Source of the DNA: Chelativorans sp. AA-79
GTDB lineage: Bacteria; Pseudomonadota; Alphaproteobacteria; Rhizobiales; Rhizobiaceae
Direction: 5' to 3'
Assembly: GCF_029457495.1 (NCBI RefSeq)
Contig: NZ_CP120363.1
Coordinates: forward strand, 155,482-219,481
Length of the DNA: 64,000 nt
Shown here: positions 1 through 8,943 of the stretch, one piece after another
Numbering within the stretch: the first letter of the stretch is position 1
Layout of the letters: every line of letters starts with the position of its first letter
The notes under the pieces: generated by a model
Databases searched by the model: none
Told to the model about the DNA's origin: nothing
The model's input: only the letters and a program-made list of their open reading frames with translations
Translations under genes and position numbers: made by a program

Positions 1-234
1 TCCGTCCCATTCGGCCTGGATGTCGCGCGCACGTCTGTAAAAGACCTGTCCCATCTCGGTAAGAACGACACCGCGTGCCGACCGGTCGAAGAGCGGCGTG
101 CGCAGATGCTCCTCCAGCAGCCGCAGCGACTTCGACAGCGCCGGTTGGCTTATGTTGAGGTTGCGCGCCGCGCTCTGGACGCTGCCGAACTCGGCTACTG
201 CGAGGAAGTGCCGAATGCGCCAGATCTGATCCAT
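1..234 (-). CDS. LysR-family transcriptional regulator, N-terminal part (cut by window edge)
   Basis: The 78 visible codons form a LysR-type winged helix-turn-helix: an opening stretch DQIWRIRHFLAVAEFGS, then SAARNLNISQPALSKSLRLLE and the typical end of the domain with LFDR and LTEMGQVF. The effector-binding domain lies beyond the left edge. The ATG at 234 is the only sensible start. The gene diverges from the sulfatase remnant 85 bp away, a usual arrangement for a LysR regulator and its target. Because the target is broken, this regulator may be a relic. Whether the remainder is intact cannot be seen. Confidence 0.85.
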   Translation of the reverse strand, partial: MDQIWRIRHFLAVAEFGSVQSAARNLNISQPALSKSLRLLEEHLRTPLFDRSARGVVLTEMGQVFYRRARDIQAEWDG

Positions 235-319
235 AGTTTTCAGTTATATCCAATATATCGGGAACTATTACCCTCTCCGCTCCGGCACGTCTACGATCGT
301 CGCGAATGGGAGGAACTGC

Positions 320-1435
320 ATGCGTGCGATCTTCGTGCTCTTCGATTCGCTGAATCGCACAGCACTCGGCTGCTATGGCGGCGAGCAGGTAGCGACGCCG
401 AATTTCGACCGGTTCGCGCGCCGCGCCGTGACCTTCGACAAGCACTATGCGGGTTCGCTTCCCTGCATGCCGGCGCGCCGGGACATTCATACCGGCCGCC
501 TGAACTTCATGCACCGCTCGTGGGGGCCGCTTGAGCCTTTCGACAATTCGATGCCGTAAATCCTGAAAGCTTCGGGGGTCTACACTCACCTCATCAGCGA
601 TCATTTCCATTATTTCGAGGACGGCGGGGCGACCTATCACAGCCGTTACCGGACATGGGAATTCGTCCGCGGCCAGGAGTATGACCCGTGGATCGCAATG
701 TTCGAACCTCCGATCGAGCGCTTCAAGGACATGTATTCGGACCGACACTACAATTTGCCGACCGAGCCCAAGCGGCGGCAGCACCAGATCAATCGCGAGA
801 AGATCGCACTGGAAGAGGAATTTCCCGGCCCGCAATGCTTCGAGCGGACGTTCCGCTTCCTGGATGACAACCGCGGCGCCGACAACTGGATGCTGCATCT
901 GGAGTGCTTTGATCCGCACGAACCCTTCCATGCGCCCGACCGATACAAGGACGCCTATCGCACCGCCTATAACGGCCCGATCCTCGACTGGCCCAAATAT
1001 GCTCCCGTCCGGGAGAACCAGGCCGAGATCGCCGAAATCAGGGCGAATTACGCCGCACTCGTTGCCATGTGCGACGCCTATTTCGGTAAGCTGCTCGATT
1101 ATTTCGACGAGCACGATCTGTGGACGCTGCCCGCAAGGAAAGCGGAGATGCCGAACGGCGGCGAGTATACGATTGGCATCCGACCGGAAGCCTTCGACGT
1201 TTCAATCGAGCCGCTCGCCGGGACCGTGCCTCTGGCGATCCGCGCCGTCGAATACACCGGGTCGGACGTCTTTGTCTTCGGAACCATCGATGCGGGACAG
1301 TTGACCGTCAAGCTGCCGGCCGAAGGGCGTACCCTGAGCGACGGCATAGGGGTCGGCGCCATCATCCACGTCAGGCCGACAGCCGAGGGGTGGCACCTCT
1401 TCGATCTATCGGGCCTACGCGTGGCGAAGACATAG
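320..1435 (+). pseudogene. Sulfatase fused to the C-terminal TOBE domain of an ABC transporter ATPase; broken
   Basis: The start (ATG 320, preceded by GGAGGA) opens a sulfatase of the alkaline-phosphatase superfamily: FDSLNRTALGCYGG, TPNFDRFA and the formylglycine-type motif CMPAR. An in-frame TAA at 557-559 interrupts it; the position is usually Glu, so one G-to-T change would explain it. The same frame continues with HFHYFEDGGATYHSRY and FDPHEPFHAPDRY up to about nt 1125. There it runs without a frame change into YTIGIRPEAF and about 95 residues resembling the TOBE tail of MalK/UgpC-type sugar transporter ATPases. A deletion joining two neighbouring genes is the simplest reading, so neither enzyme should work. 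Confidence 0.85.
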
Positions 1436-1447
1436 ATTCCGGCACCC

Positions 1448-2430
1448 ATGACAGCGAAACGCACCGCGACACCGCCGACGAAGAAGGCGCTACGCGCGCT
1501 TGTCGGTGATTTGAGGCAGGTCGCCAGCGTCAGGCGTTTTGTCCTGTCGGATGGGCCCGAAGCGGGCATCGAGACGCTTGCCTTCTCGACCGGTGGCGGC
1601 CTCGATTTCTGGGTCACCGCGGGACGGGGAATGGACATCGCCACCCTGTCGTGGCGTGGCATTCAACTCGCGTGGCAGAGCCGGCGGGTTTCCGGATTCC
1701 ATTCGCCCGAGGTGGCACAGGCGATCGCGCTTTCAACCGCGCCTTCGGGGGCTTTCTCAACACCTGTGGGTTCGAACACATCCGCCAACCGGCGGACGGG
1801 CATCCCCTGCATGGCTCGGCGCCTTTCACGCCGGCGCGTCTCAACAGCTACGGTGAGGACTGGAACACGGCCGAGCCTCTCCTCTACTGCGAGGGCGAGC
1901 TCGTCGTGTGGACGTTCGGCGGCAGCGGCCATCGGCTTCATCGTCGCATCGAGGCTCCCATTGGCGGCTCGACGCTTCGAATCGTTGATACGGTCGAGGT
2001 GGTCGGGCCCGATCCGGCACCAATCATGGCGCTTTATCACTTCAACCTCGGCCATCCGCTGCATCAGGAGGGCACCAAAATCAGCCTCGACGGCGTCGTA
2101 GTGGCAGGCCCTCTGCCACGGCACGAGCCGGCTCCCTCGCAACCGACTTTGCATACGGCCTCTCCTGGCCGAGCAGTCTGCCGCGTCGGTGGCGGTGGAC
2201 CGATCGTCGCGTTCCACTGGTCGAGCGATACCTTGCCTTGGCTTCAACTCTGGCGAGACCTGCGGCCTGGTTGCGGCGTGCTGTCTGTCGAGCCCTGCTC
2301 GATCGCTAGTTCGGAAGACGGCAGGAACACGAGCGCGCCCTTGATCGAACCGGGCAGGTCGCTTCGATTCGAGATCGAAGTGATCCTCGCCGAAGCGGTC
2401 CCTCACCTGTTACCCGACAACGTTCCATGA
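1448..2430 (+). pseudogene. DUF4432 (aldose-1-epimerase-like) protein, frameshifted
   Basis: Two overlapping frames together give one DUF4432-like beta-sandwich protein. The first starts at ATG 1448 and carries FVLSDGPEAGIETLAFSTGG and TAGRGMDIATLSWRG. The second carries FGGFLNTCGFEHI, GGSTLRIVDTVEV, ALYHFNLGHPL and the C-terminal VLSVEPCS region. The frame change lies around 1700-1735, and neither frame alone covers the fold. Proteins of this family often sit in sugar-catabolic operons, which agrees with the sugar-transporter remnant just upstream. I treat it as a pseudogene; a sequencing error would be the alternative. Confidence 0.75.
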
Positions 2431-2746
2431 TCGCGGGAATTGCTCCGGGAGTTTGCGCAGCCGCATGTGATCGGCGCGGCAATTGCAACAGGGGCAGGAC
2501 TGCGTCCGAGCGCAGATATTCCAAACTGCCCTTTTATGCGACTCTTGAGGCATGAAGCGTGAACATTTCACACCTCGGGAGCGCGATCAAAACGGCGGCT
2601 TCGCCCTGAATTGCGAAAGTTCTCTAGGATAGCTTTGGCGACCGGCTGGTTATCGCAATCAAGCTCCCAAAGTGAAAATCTGGAACACGCTCGGCCACCG
2701 CGCCGTGGTAGTCTCAGTGGACGATTCTACTTAGCGAGGCGCGCCG
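2431..2746. other. Intergenic stretch without a recognisable gene
   Basis: No reading frame here looks conserved, and I see no clear promoter, terminator or repeat. It separates two decayed genes. Confidence 0.5.
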
Positions 2747-3223
2747 ATGTCGAATGCAAGCGTGCGCTCCCCAAGGAAGCGCATTGCGATCTTCCTTGAC
2801 GGAACGTGGAATAATACGAAGAGCAACACGAACGTCTGGCGTCTTGCCGCTTTGTGTGCAGCGCATGGGCGAGATGGGGTCCCCCAGGTCACCCACTATA
2901 ATATTGGCGTGAATGGACTTTGGGGCGGGATATTCGGCAAGGGCGTCGCGGCCAATGTCATTGACGCCTATGAGTGGCTTGTGGGCCAATACAATCCGGA
3001 AGACGAGATTTTCATTTTCGGTTTCAGTCGAGGGGCGTTTACTGCTCGAAGTTTGGCGGGATTTATCGCGAAGTATGGTCTCGTGAAACCGGGAGCGCCC
3101 CTTGGGGCTTCGACGTCCTTGCGGCTGATAATCCAGGGCGCGCCCTTGCAGTGCTGCTTTCCGGCAAGGACACCTTCCCGGATCATGCGCAGGGCGGTCA
3201 TATCAGTTCGCGCCACGCGCTGA
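2747..3223 (+). pseudogene. DUF2235 phospholipase-like alpha/beta hydrolase, truncated
   Basis: The first about 120 residues match the start of DUF2235 proteins, a family that includes type VI secretion phospholipase effectors: RKRIAIFLDGTWNN near the N-terminus and the nucleophile elbow GFSRGAFTARSLAG. Family members are usually several hundred residues long. Here similarity stops near nt 3105 and the frame ends in unrelated sequence at 3223. Another frame nearby carries about 50 coherent residues ending at 3276 that I cannot assign. The catalytic Ser is kept, but the Asp/His part of the triad should be missing, so this is most likely a deletion remnant. Confidence 0.7.
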
Positions 3224-3396
3224 AGCGCCTGCCGGCCAATTGGGCGATTGAAGTCGCTTGCTACTCTCGGCACTGAACGAGCAAGCTGAGCATATCAATC
3301 CCGGTTCAGATCCGCGCGCGCACACTGGTCTAACCATAACTTCCGCAGGGCTCATTACCCTCACAATTGCGATGTCCCTCGCCTTCGCACGGTGTC

Positions 3397-4577
3397 TCAA
3401 TCGCCGGCCAGCGCCTTTCCAACGAGAACGAATGGGCTTGAGATTGTCGAACCAATTGATTTGAAGACGAAAGCGCCGGCCCGCCGAAGCGGTTGTCCCG
3501 CGTTCAAGTCTCCCGTTTCCTCGAGTCGCGCGTAAATCGAGGCAACAAGCGCATAGCGGTTGTGGTTCAGGGGATCCAACGTGTCGAGAGAGGAAATATC
3601 TATGAAGGCAACATTGGCTTGTCGCGCGGATCGTTGACATCGAGAGCGCCCACGCGCTCGTGCTGCCCCGCCAGACGCTGCGAAACCAGAAGGGCTCGGT
3701 CGTCCGGCGAAACGAGTACGATCAACGGCATCTCCATCGGGCCGACGACGTTCATCTGGGCACGGAACACGTCAGCGTCAATGTCGGGTGCGGCGAGCAC
3801 CACCTGAAGACGGTCGAGAACACGATCCTGGCCTGTCAGACGCAGTTGCCGCAGCGCCTCGACCGTCAGCAGGCCGCCCATCGAATGTGCGAAAAGATTG
3901 ATCTTAAATACATTGCGATCGCGGGCAAGGGCGGCGAGCATCTCCACGAGATAGTCGCGCGAATAGATAACTGCGTCGCGGTCGGCGACATACCCTGCAA
4001 CCGTGGCCTGCGAGGGCCATGCGAACAATATGGATGAAGTTTCCTGCTGGCTGTCCCCGACCATCTGCGCAAGCCGGAAGAGCGCCTGCTGGAAATTCTG
4101 GTTGTAGCCATGCACAAAGAGGGAGACCTCGCCTTGCGTCGATCGCGCCGAGGCCGAGAGTCTCGCGAGAAACTCGCGCTCGTCCAAACCATGCTGATCG
4201 ACGACCGCGACCGTCCTTGACGGATCCGGTCGATTCCGTGGCCAGTCAATTTTCCCCGGCTGCCTGCCAGGCGGCAGCGAGATGTCGAAGGTGGCGTAAT
4301 TCGTCTGCCGCGCGCGTTCGCCAGTGAACCGGGTGACGCCGGGCGCCTCCCTGGCGCGGGTGGTTGCTGTGTAGACGGTGACGATCTGCGCTCCGTCGGC
4401 CTGGGCTTGCACCGGCTCCAAAATTTCGGGACCCGGCTGGCTTGCACAGGCTGAAAGCGAGACGCCGACGGCAAGTAGCTGGAGGCCAAACACAACCTCG
4501 TGCGAGAGGCGCTGCAACGGAGCACGAAAAACTGCCCAGGATCCTTGCATGTTCGGGAAGACCTTCAGTCTGAGCAA
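3397..4577 (-). pseudogene. DUF900 alpha/beta-hydrolase lipoprotein, frameshifted near its C-terminus
   Basis: The upstream frame (4577 to 3600) has a signal sequence with lipobox LSAC, then TVYTATTRA, SLFVHGYNQNF and the serine-hydrolase elbow AHSMGG, typical of DUF900 (COG4782). It ends at a TAG near 3600. Shifting one frame at about 3620 restores a normal family C-terminus: NVAFIDISSL, then LDPLNHNRYA, ending at 3397. One lost base explains this. The missing tail is short and all catalytic residues precede the break, so residual function is possible. The start could also be the internal Met at codon 10. Confidence 0.75.
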
Positions 4578-4644
4578 AACTTTTCCTTCTCAGGAATGCG
4601 AACGTTTCTGCCTAGTCATCCTGGCCATAACAGCAACGATCCGC

Positions 4645-5421
4645 TCAAGATAGCTTGTCCTCGACGATATCGTCTTCTGGTTGTTCTTCACCGTTGTCCT
4701 CTCCGCTCGCCAGACCGACCGGGATATCTCCCGACAGCAGCTTTTCCTTTGAAAGCAGCCCGGCATCTTCGAGCGCCTCGAAATCCGGCAGGTCGCGCAA
4801 CGTGTCGAGGCCGAACTCGAGCAGAAATTCTTTGGTCGTGACGTAGGTGTAAGGCGCACCGGGTGTCGGGCTGCGCGGCCCGGAGGCGATAAAGCCGGCG
4901 CCGCGCAGATGGCCGATCACGTCGCGCGAAACTTCTTTCCCAAAAAACGACGACAGTTCTCCGCGCGTAATCGGCTGGAAATAAGCGATACACATCAGCA
5001 CCAACACCTCCGACTGCGTCAGGTCTCCGGCACGCCCATTGCCGCCGGCGGCAGTGCCAAATGCACTTCGGATGGCGTCGGCATAGACCGGGCGGGTGAG
5101 GTGCTTCCACCCACCTGCGACGGCGACCAGATCATAGGGGCGCCCGCGCAGTTCCTCGCGAATATCGTCGATCAGCAGATCGATGCTGCAGCTTTTTCCG
5201 ACGATGCGGGCCAGCGTTTCGCGCGTGACCGGTTCGCTCGCCGCAAAGATCGTTGCTTCGACCCGATGCATCCATTCCCGCCAGCGCGCCTCGGGCGGCA
5301 GATGATCCAGCTCCCTGTCAAACAGGCGGTCTCCTGGGCGCTGGTCAGCTGATCGTCGTTCGCCTGATCGGCCTTCGCCTCCCTGCCCTCCCCTTCGCCC
5401 CTTCGTTGCGCCCTCAGCCAT
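4645..5421 (-). CDS. scpB: Plasmid-type ScpB, segregation and condensation protein B
   Basis: The 258-residue product has the paired winged-helix fold of ScpB, the non-kleisin subunit that joins SMC and ScpA in chromosome condensation. Visible landmarks are EWMHRVEATIFAASEPV, LTQSEVLVLMCIAYFQPITR and the second winged helix with GAPYTYVTTKEFLLEFGL. The N-terminus is charged and low in complexity and the C-terminus is acidic. The ATG at 5421 lies 5 bp after the stop of the DUF1403 gene, so both are probably cotranscribed. No scpA is in view. Plasmid scpB copies beside DUF1403 genes are familiar in rhizobia; their exact role in plasmid maintenance is uncertain. Confidence 0.8.
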   Translation of the reverse strand: MAEGATKGRRGGQGGEGRSGERRSADQRPGDRLFDRELDHLPPEARWREWMHRVEATIFAASEPVTRETLARIVGKSCSIDLLIDDIREELRGRPYDLVAVAGGWKHLTRPVYADAIRSAFGTAAGGNGRAGDLTQSEVLVLMCIAYFQPITRGELSSFFGKEVSRDVIGHLRGAGFIASGPRSPTPGAPYTYVTTKEFLLEFGLDTLRDLPDFEALEDAGLLSKEKLLSGDIPVGLASGEDNGEEQPEDDIVEDKLS

Positions 5422-5426
5422 TGTGT

Positions 5427-6461
5427 CTAGAGCCCGTAGATGCGGAAGGTTGGTCGGCCCGACAGCTCGCGGATGGCGCCGAGCTCGACCAGCCGGTCGA
5501 ACAGGCGACGCAGGCCACGGTCGCTCATGCCCGCGATCTTTTGCGAGGCGACGATCGCATCGTCTGACAGGAGCCTTTCGACAACGGCGTCCGCCGCCTT
5601 GGCCCGGAGTTTCGGCGCAACGGCAAGCAGCCGGTCTGCCCGGCGCTCGAACTCCACGAAAAGATCGATGGCGCGCAGCGCGGAACGAACCTGAGCGGCG
5701 AGCAGGTTTTTCGCCAGATCGGAGCCAGCCTCGATACCAGTTGCCGCAAGGGCGGCCGTGATGCGACGCGGGCGACCGGAACCCATGCCCAAGGCTGCTT
5801 CGGCGCCCAATAGCGGCATAGCATGTGCCCAACCCAGCCGTTGCGCCTGCAGGGCGTCGGCGAGCCAGCATCCGAAGGCGCGTCCGAAATCGTGTCGTTC
5901 GGTGGCGATGAACGCGCCGGTCAGCATGCCGACCATTCCGATACCGGCGCCGAGTTGCCGGACATCATCCGCCAGATCGCTGAGCACCGCATCGTCCGGG
6001 GCGTGGCCGAACTCTTCCAGCACCGCAGCGAGGTTTTTCTCCGTCAAAAGTTCCGCCGCGGGCCGTGCCGCCAGCCGACGCCAGGCGAGCAGCAAACGAC
6101 CGGCGGGCCCGACATTGTCGCCCGGTCGTGTGAGCAGCACGGCATCGCGCAGCGCCGCTTCATTCTCGATGCGGCCAGCCTGCTTTGCCGTTATCGCGGC
6201 CGCCGACAGTGCCAGGCGCTGCCTCCAGGCGCCGGCCCACCGCTCCTGCCGGCGGACTACCGCATCGAGCGCACCGATGGCGGCGCCGGAGACGAGCGCG
6301 ACATCCTCAAGGGCATTTAGCCCTACGCCGTTTCCGGCAAGGCTTTGCGCCTCCGGGGCGGCCCTGCGCAACCAGGCCGGCACCGCCGCCATCGGCACGG
6401 CCGAAGCAGAGCCGGGAAGGGCGCCGTGGCGAAGCAGCGAGGGTTTCGGACGCAGAAACAT
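5427..6461 (-). CDS. DUF1403 family protein
   Basis: About 344 mostly helical residues, rich in Ala, Leu and Arg, match my recollection of DUF1403: WLRRAAPEAQSLAGNG near the start, VALVSGAAIGALDAVVRR, a central MVGMLTGAFIATERHDFGR and a C-terminal winged-helix-like segment (MSDRGLRRLFDRLVELGAI). No biochemical function is known to me. I chose the ATG at 6461 (start FLRPKP); an in-frame GTG at 6509 is possible. It lies 5 bp upstream of scpB on the same strand, so a joint role in plasmid segregation is a reasonable inference, not something the sequence proves. Confidence 0.7.
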   Translation of the reverse strand: MFLRPKPSLLRHGALPGSASAVPMAAVPAWLRRAAPEAQSLAGNGVGLNALEDVALVSGAAIGALDAVVRRQERWAGAWRQRLALSAAAITAKQAGRIENEAALRDAVLLTRPGDNVGPAGRLLLAWRRLAARPAAELLTEKNLAAVLEEFGHAPDDAVLSDLADDVRQLGAGIGMVGMLTGAFIATERHDFGRAFGCWLADALQAQRLGWAHAMPLLGAEAALGMGSGRPRRITAALAATGIEAGSDLAKNLLAAQVRSALRAIDLFVEFERRADRLLAVAPKLRAKAADAVVERLLSDDAIVASQKIAGMSDRGLRRLFDRLVELGAIRELSGRPTFRIYGL

Positions 6462-6527
6462 CGAAACACGATGAATGATGGCGGCGCTTTTTGCAACCGT
6501 AAAGGCCACAATCCGCCGCGCCTGTCG

Positions 6528-6563
6528 CGGATAAATAACGAGTGATAACGTTGCATTATCGTT
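6528..6563. promoter_or_regulatory. Repeated ATAACG dyad upstream of DUF1403-scpB, possible operator
   Basis: ATAACG occurs twice as ATAACGAGTGATAACG and is followed by an inverted TTATCG, giving GATAA-7-TTATC. It sits just before the - strand DUF1403/scpB operon, where an operator or promoter would lie. Binding protein unknown. Confidence 0.35.
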
Positions 6564-6979
6564 CGTTTTGGTCTTTATAGAGGAAATGGCCTCTGTGGCT
6601 CGCTTTTCATCGCCGGACGGCCTCCTTCAGGCGTCAGATCGACGAGAATTCGCATCCATTGAGCGGACCGGGTTCGCGGCCATTTCCCGGACAGCGGCCG
6701 CGGACAGTCTTTCTCGTCGAGCAGAATGCCCGAAATCGACGTCAATCGTGCCTGCGCTCGAAATCTCGCGCACCATTGTGAGACTGGCTGAATCGGATTT
6801 CGTGAGACTACGCAACATGGCGTGTAGTCTCACGATATCTGAATCGCCTGCGCATCGCAGCGCGGCTGGGGCGGCAGTCCCACCCCGGGCGCCGCCGCCG
6901 AGTTTTCGGCAAGCGCAGCATCGATCAGGCGCGCCCGAACACACTCCCGCTTTCGCCGAGGCAGCTCTTCCGCTGCGAT
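6564..6979. repeat. Noncoding stretch with GTGAGACT repeats and a perfect inverted repeat, possible transposon end
   Basis: This 416-bp stretch between DUF1403 and tniQ1 contains no convincing gene. Near its right end GTGAGACT occurs at about 6778 and 6802 and inverted at about 6824. The last two form an inverted repeat with 16-bp arms (6796-6811 and 6824-6839, 15 of 16 matching) and a 12-base spacer. CTGAATCG also recurs nearby. Multiple short repeats beside tniQ are what a Tn7-like transposase end would look like, so this may be the left end of module 1. I could not find a matching opposite end. Confidence 0.4.
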
Positions 6980-8017
6980 TCAGCGCGGATCCGCCAGAAT
7001 TTGACGGGCCAGGCGCTCGTATTCGGCCGCCGAGCGCTGCTGCTGAACGTGCGACCGTCGGCTTGAGCTTGAGAGGCGTATCTGTCGTGGCGCGGCCCGC
7101 CGCACCAGATGCGCGGCGGCAGGCGGCAGCGTACCGTCGACGCGCAGTTCAGGGCCGAAAACATCGTCGAGAGCCAGCAGCGTGACGACGCGCCACCGTA
7201 CCGGCAACAGGCCGAGCGGAGTTTTGGCGCCGACGGCATGCCGGACGACATTGGGGCAGCGCCAGCCCACTTCGTTGAACCACAGCGCCAGCACCGGCCG
7301 CGCGGCGGCCGGATGATCGAGCGGCGCCCAGAGGTTCGCAAGCGCCTTCTCGAACTGCTCCTGCTCGGGATTTTTACCGTTGACGCTCGCCGCGATCCGC
7401 TGCTGGGTGGCCAGCGCCGTCGCCACGAGGGCGGAATCGTGCGGCCGATCGCCCTCCCCTCCCCCATCGGTCAGAATCAGTCCGCAATAGCTGCAGACAG
7501 GCTGCGCGCGGCCTTCAAGCAGGCGAAAAGCCACGGAAAGACGCCGGTGGCACGACACGCAGTGATCGTGCAGCAACTCGCCATGAACCGGGCAGATGCA
7601 GCGTTCCGCGAGCATCCATCCGGCTCGCAAATAGCCGTCGCGCCCCGCGGATTGATCGGCAGCGAAGCAGGCGAGACAGACCGGGGTCGACCCGGTCACT
7701 GTCATCGGTGTCCATTCCGGCCCCCGGCTCGCGTACCATGATCGCGGACGTCGCGGATAGCGCCTGCTCAAAGCCAGGCGTTGCAGTCGCTCGGGGTCGA
7801 CACCGCACGCCTGCGCCCACACCCTCGTCTGATCCTGTGCTAACGTCCTGTCGTCGATCGACAAGGGCGACGAATAGCAACTGCCGTCGTGGGCGAAATG
7901 ACCGGCCAACTCCTGCCCCGTAAGGCCATAGCGGCACGCCACCCGCGCCATCCAGGATGACAGCAACTCGTCGCGATAGGGCCGCGGCGCGACAGGCAGA
8001 CGACCCGGCCCCATCAC
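6980..8017 (-). CDS. tniQ: TniQ target-selection protein, module 1
   Basis: A 345-residue TniQ/TnsD-family protein. It opens with VAPRPYRDELLSSWMARVACRYG, typical of TniQ, and has Cys/His zinc-finger pairs: CLAC, CPVHGELLHDHCVSC and CSYC around residues 115-175. TniQ proteins help direct the TniA/TniB transposition machinery to a target. The C-terminus ends with SAAEYERLARQILADPR, a pattern shared with the module 3 TniQ. Its ATG overlaps the stop of tniB1 (ATGA), so the genes are translationally coupled. The gene is intact although the partner tniA1 is frameshifted. Confidence 0.88.
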   Translation of the reverse strand: MMGPGRLPVAPRPYRDELLSSWMARVACRYGLTGQELAGHFAHDGSCYSSPLSIDDRTLAQDQTRVWAQACGVDPERLQRLALSRRYPRRPRSWYASRGPEWTPMTVTGSTPVCLACFAADQSAGRDGYLRAGWMLAERCICPVHGELLHDHCVSCHRRLSVAFRLLEGRAQPVCSYCGLILTDGGGEGDRPHDSALVATALATQQRIAASVNGKNPEQEQFEKALANLWAPLDHPAAARPVLALWFNEVGWRCPNVVRHAVGAKTPLGLLPVRWRVVTLLALDDVFGPELRVDGTLPPAAAHLVRRAAPRQIRLSSSSRRSHVQQQRSAAEYERLARQILADPR

Positions 8018-8943
8018 CCGGCCGCCGCCAGCGGCATCCGCCGGCGTGCCGATTGCGTCATCGACACAAGCGGTAGCACGAGTTCGTCTCCAAAACTCAG
8101 CAGGTCGAGCCGTTCCCGTCCCGACCGGATCGCCTCCTCGGCCGCCGTTTCGATCAGCCGGAAAATCCGCGCAGTGACGCCGCTGGTGAGCATGTGGATC
8201 CGTTCACGAACCGCGGCGCTTTCGAGGTCAGAAGGCGCGCGTAGCGGCAGAATGCCGGCCAGGCTCTTCAAAAGCCGCGCCAAGGCGTGATCGTTCTTCC
8301 AGGGCTTTAGGTGAAACGCCTCGAAGCGCTCGGCGAGCTGCGCGTCGGTGAGCAAGGCCTGGCGCGCCAGATCGGTGCCGGCGCAGACCAGAGGAATCCG
8401 CAAATCGTTTGCGAGAAACCGCAGCGCATTCAGAAAAATCCGCTGTTGCCGGTAGGTTCCCGCCAGCATTCCGTTGACCTCGTCGAGCACGATCATCCTG
8501 GCGCCGACGGTGCGTAGCAGCGAACGACAGATGTCCTTCTCACGGGCAAGCGTTCCGCCGACGAGCGCCGGAGCCTGCAGACTGGCCAGCAATTCCCGAT
8601 AAAGGTCGCGCTCGACCGGCTCCGAGGGTACCTGCGCCACGACGACCGGTCTGTTCGTAACGCCGGTCGACTGGCAGAAAGTGGCCGGGTGCGCGCGCTC
8701 GAACTTGCGGACGATCTTGGTCTTGCCCATGCCGGTGTCGCCATAGATCAGCAGGCAAGGCATGCGGTCGCGCGGCGGATAGGCCAGCAACGCATTCAAA
8801 CGGACGAGCGCGGCTTCCGCCTGCTCAAAACCAATCCAGCGGTCTGCCTTGATCCAGGCAATGCGCTCTTCGTCAGGCAGCCCGGCAGAGCGGCGGTAGC
8901 ACTCGTCGAGGTGCTCGTAGGTCCCCTCCCCTCTCACGACCAT
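8014..8943 (-). CDS. tniB: TniB AAA+ ATPase, module 1
   Basis: TniB is the TnsC-like ATPase that connects target DNA with the TniA transposase. The 309-residue product has Walker A GDTGMGKTK (about residues 66-74), Walker B MIVLDEVN, and an arginine-rich sensor region with LAERFEAFHLKPW. The ATG at 8943 overlaps the last codons of tniA1 (ATGGTCGTGA), the same 10-base overlap as in module 3, which decides this start over longer options. The gene is complete. It resembles TniB of module 3 (FLNALRFLANDLRIPLVCAGT in both, with few changes) far more than that of module 2. Confidence 0.9.
   Translation of the reverse strand: MVVRGEGTYEHLDECYRRSAGLPDEERIAWIKADRWIGFEQAEAALVRLNALLAYPPRDRMPCLLIYGDTGMGKTKIVRKFERAHPATFCQSTGVTNRPVVVAQVPSEPVERDLYRELLASLQAPALVGGTLAREKDICRSLLRTVGARMIVLDEVNGMLAGTYRQQRIFLNALRFLANDLRIPLVCAGTDLARQALLTDAQLAERFEAFHLKPWKNDHALARLLKSLAGILPLRAPSDLESAAVRERIHMLTSGVTARIFRLIETAAEEAIRSGRERLDLLSFGDELVLPLVSMTQSARRRMPLAAAG

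Noticed and set aside
4645..5871. Longer 408-residue version of ScpB
   Set aside because: The extra 150 residues are the antisense-like third frame of the DUF1403 gene; the ATG at 5421 fits the usual ScpB length.
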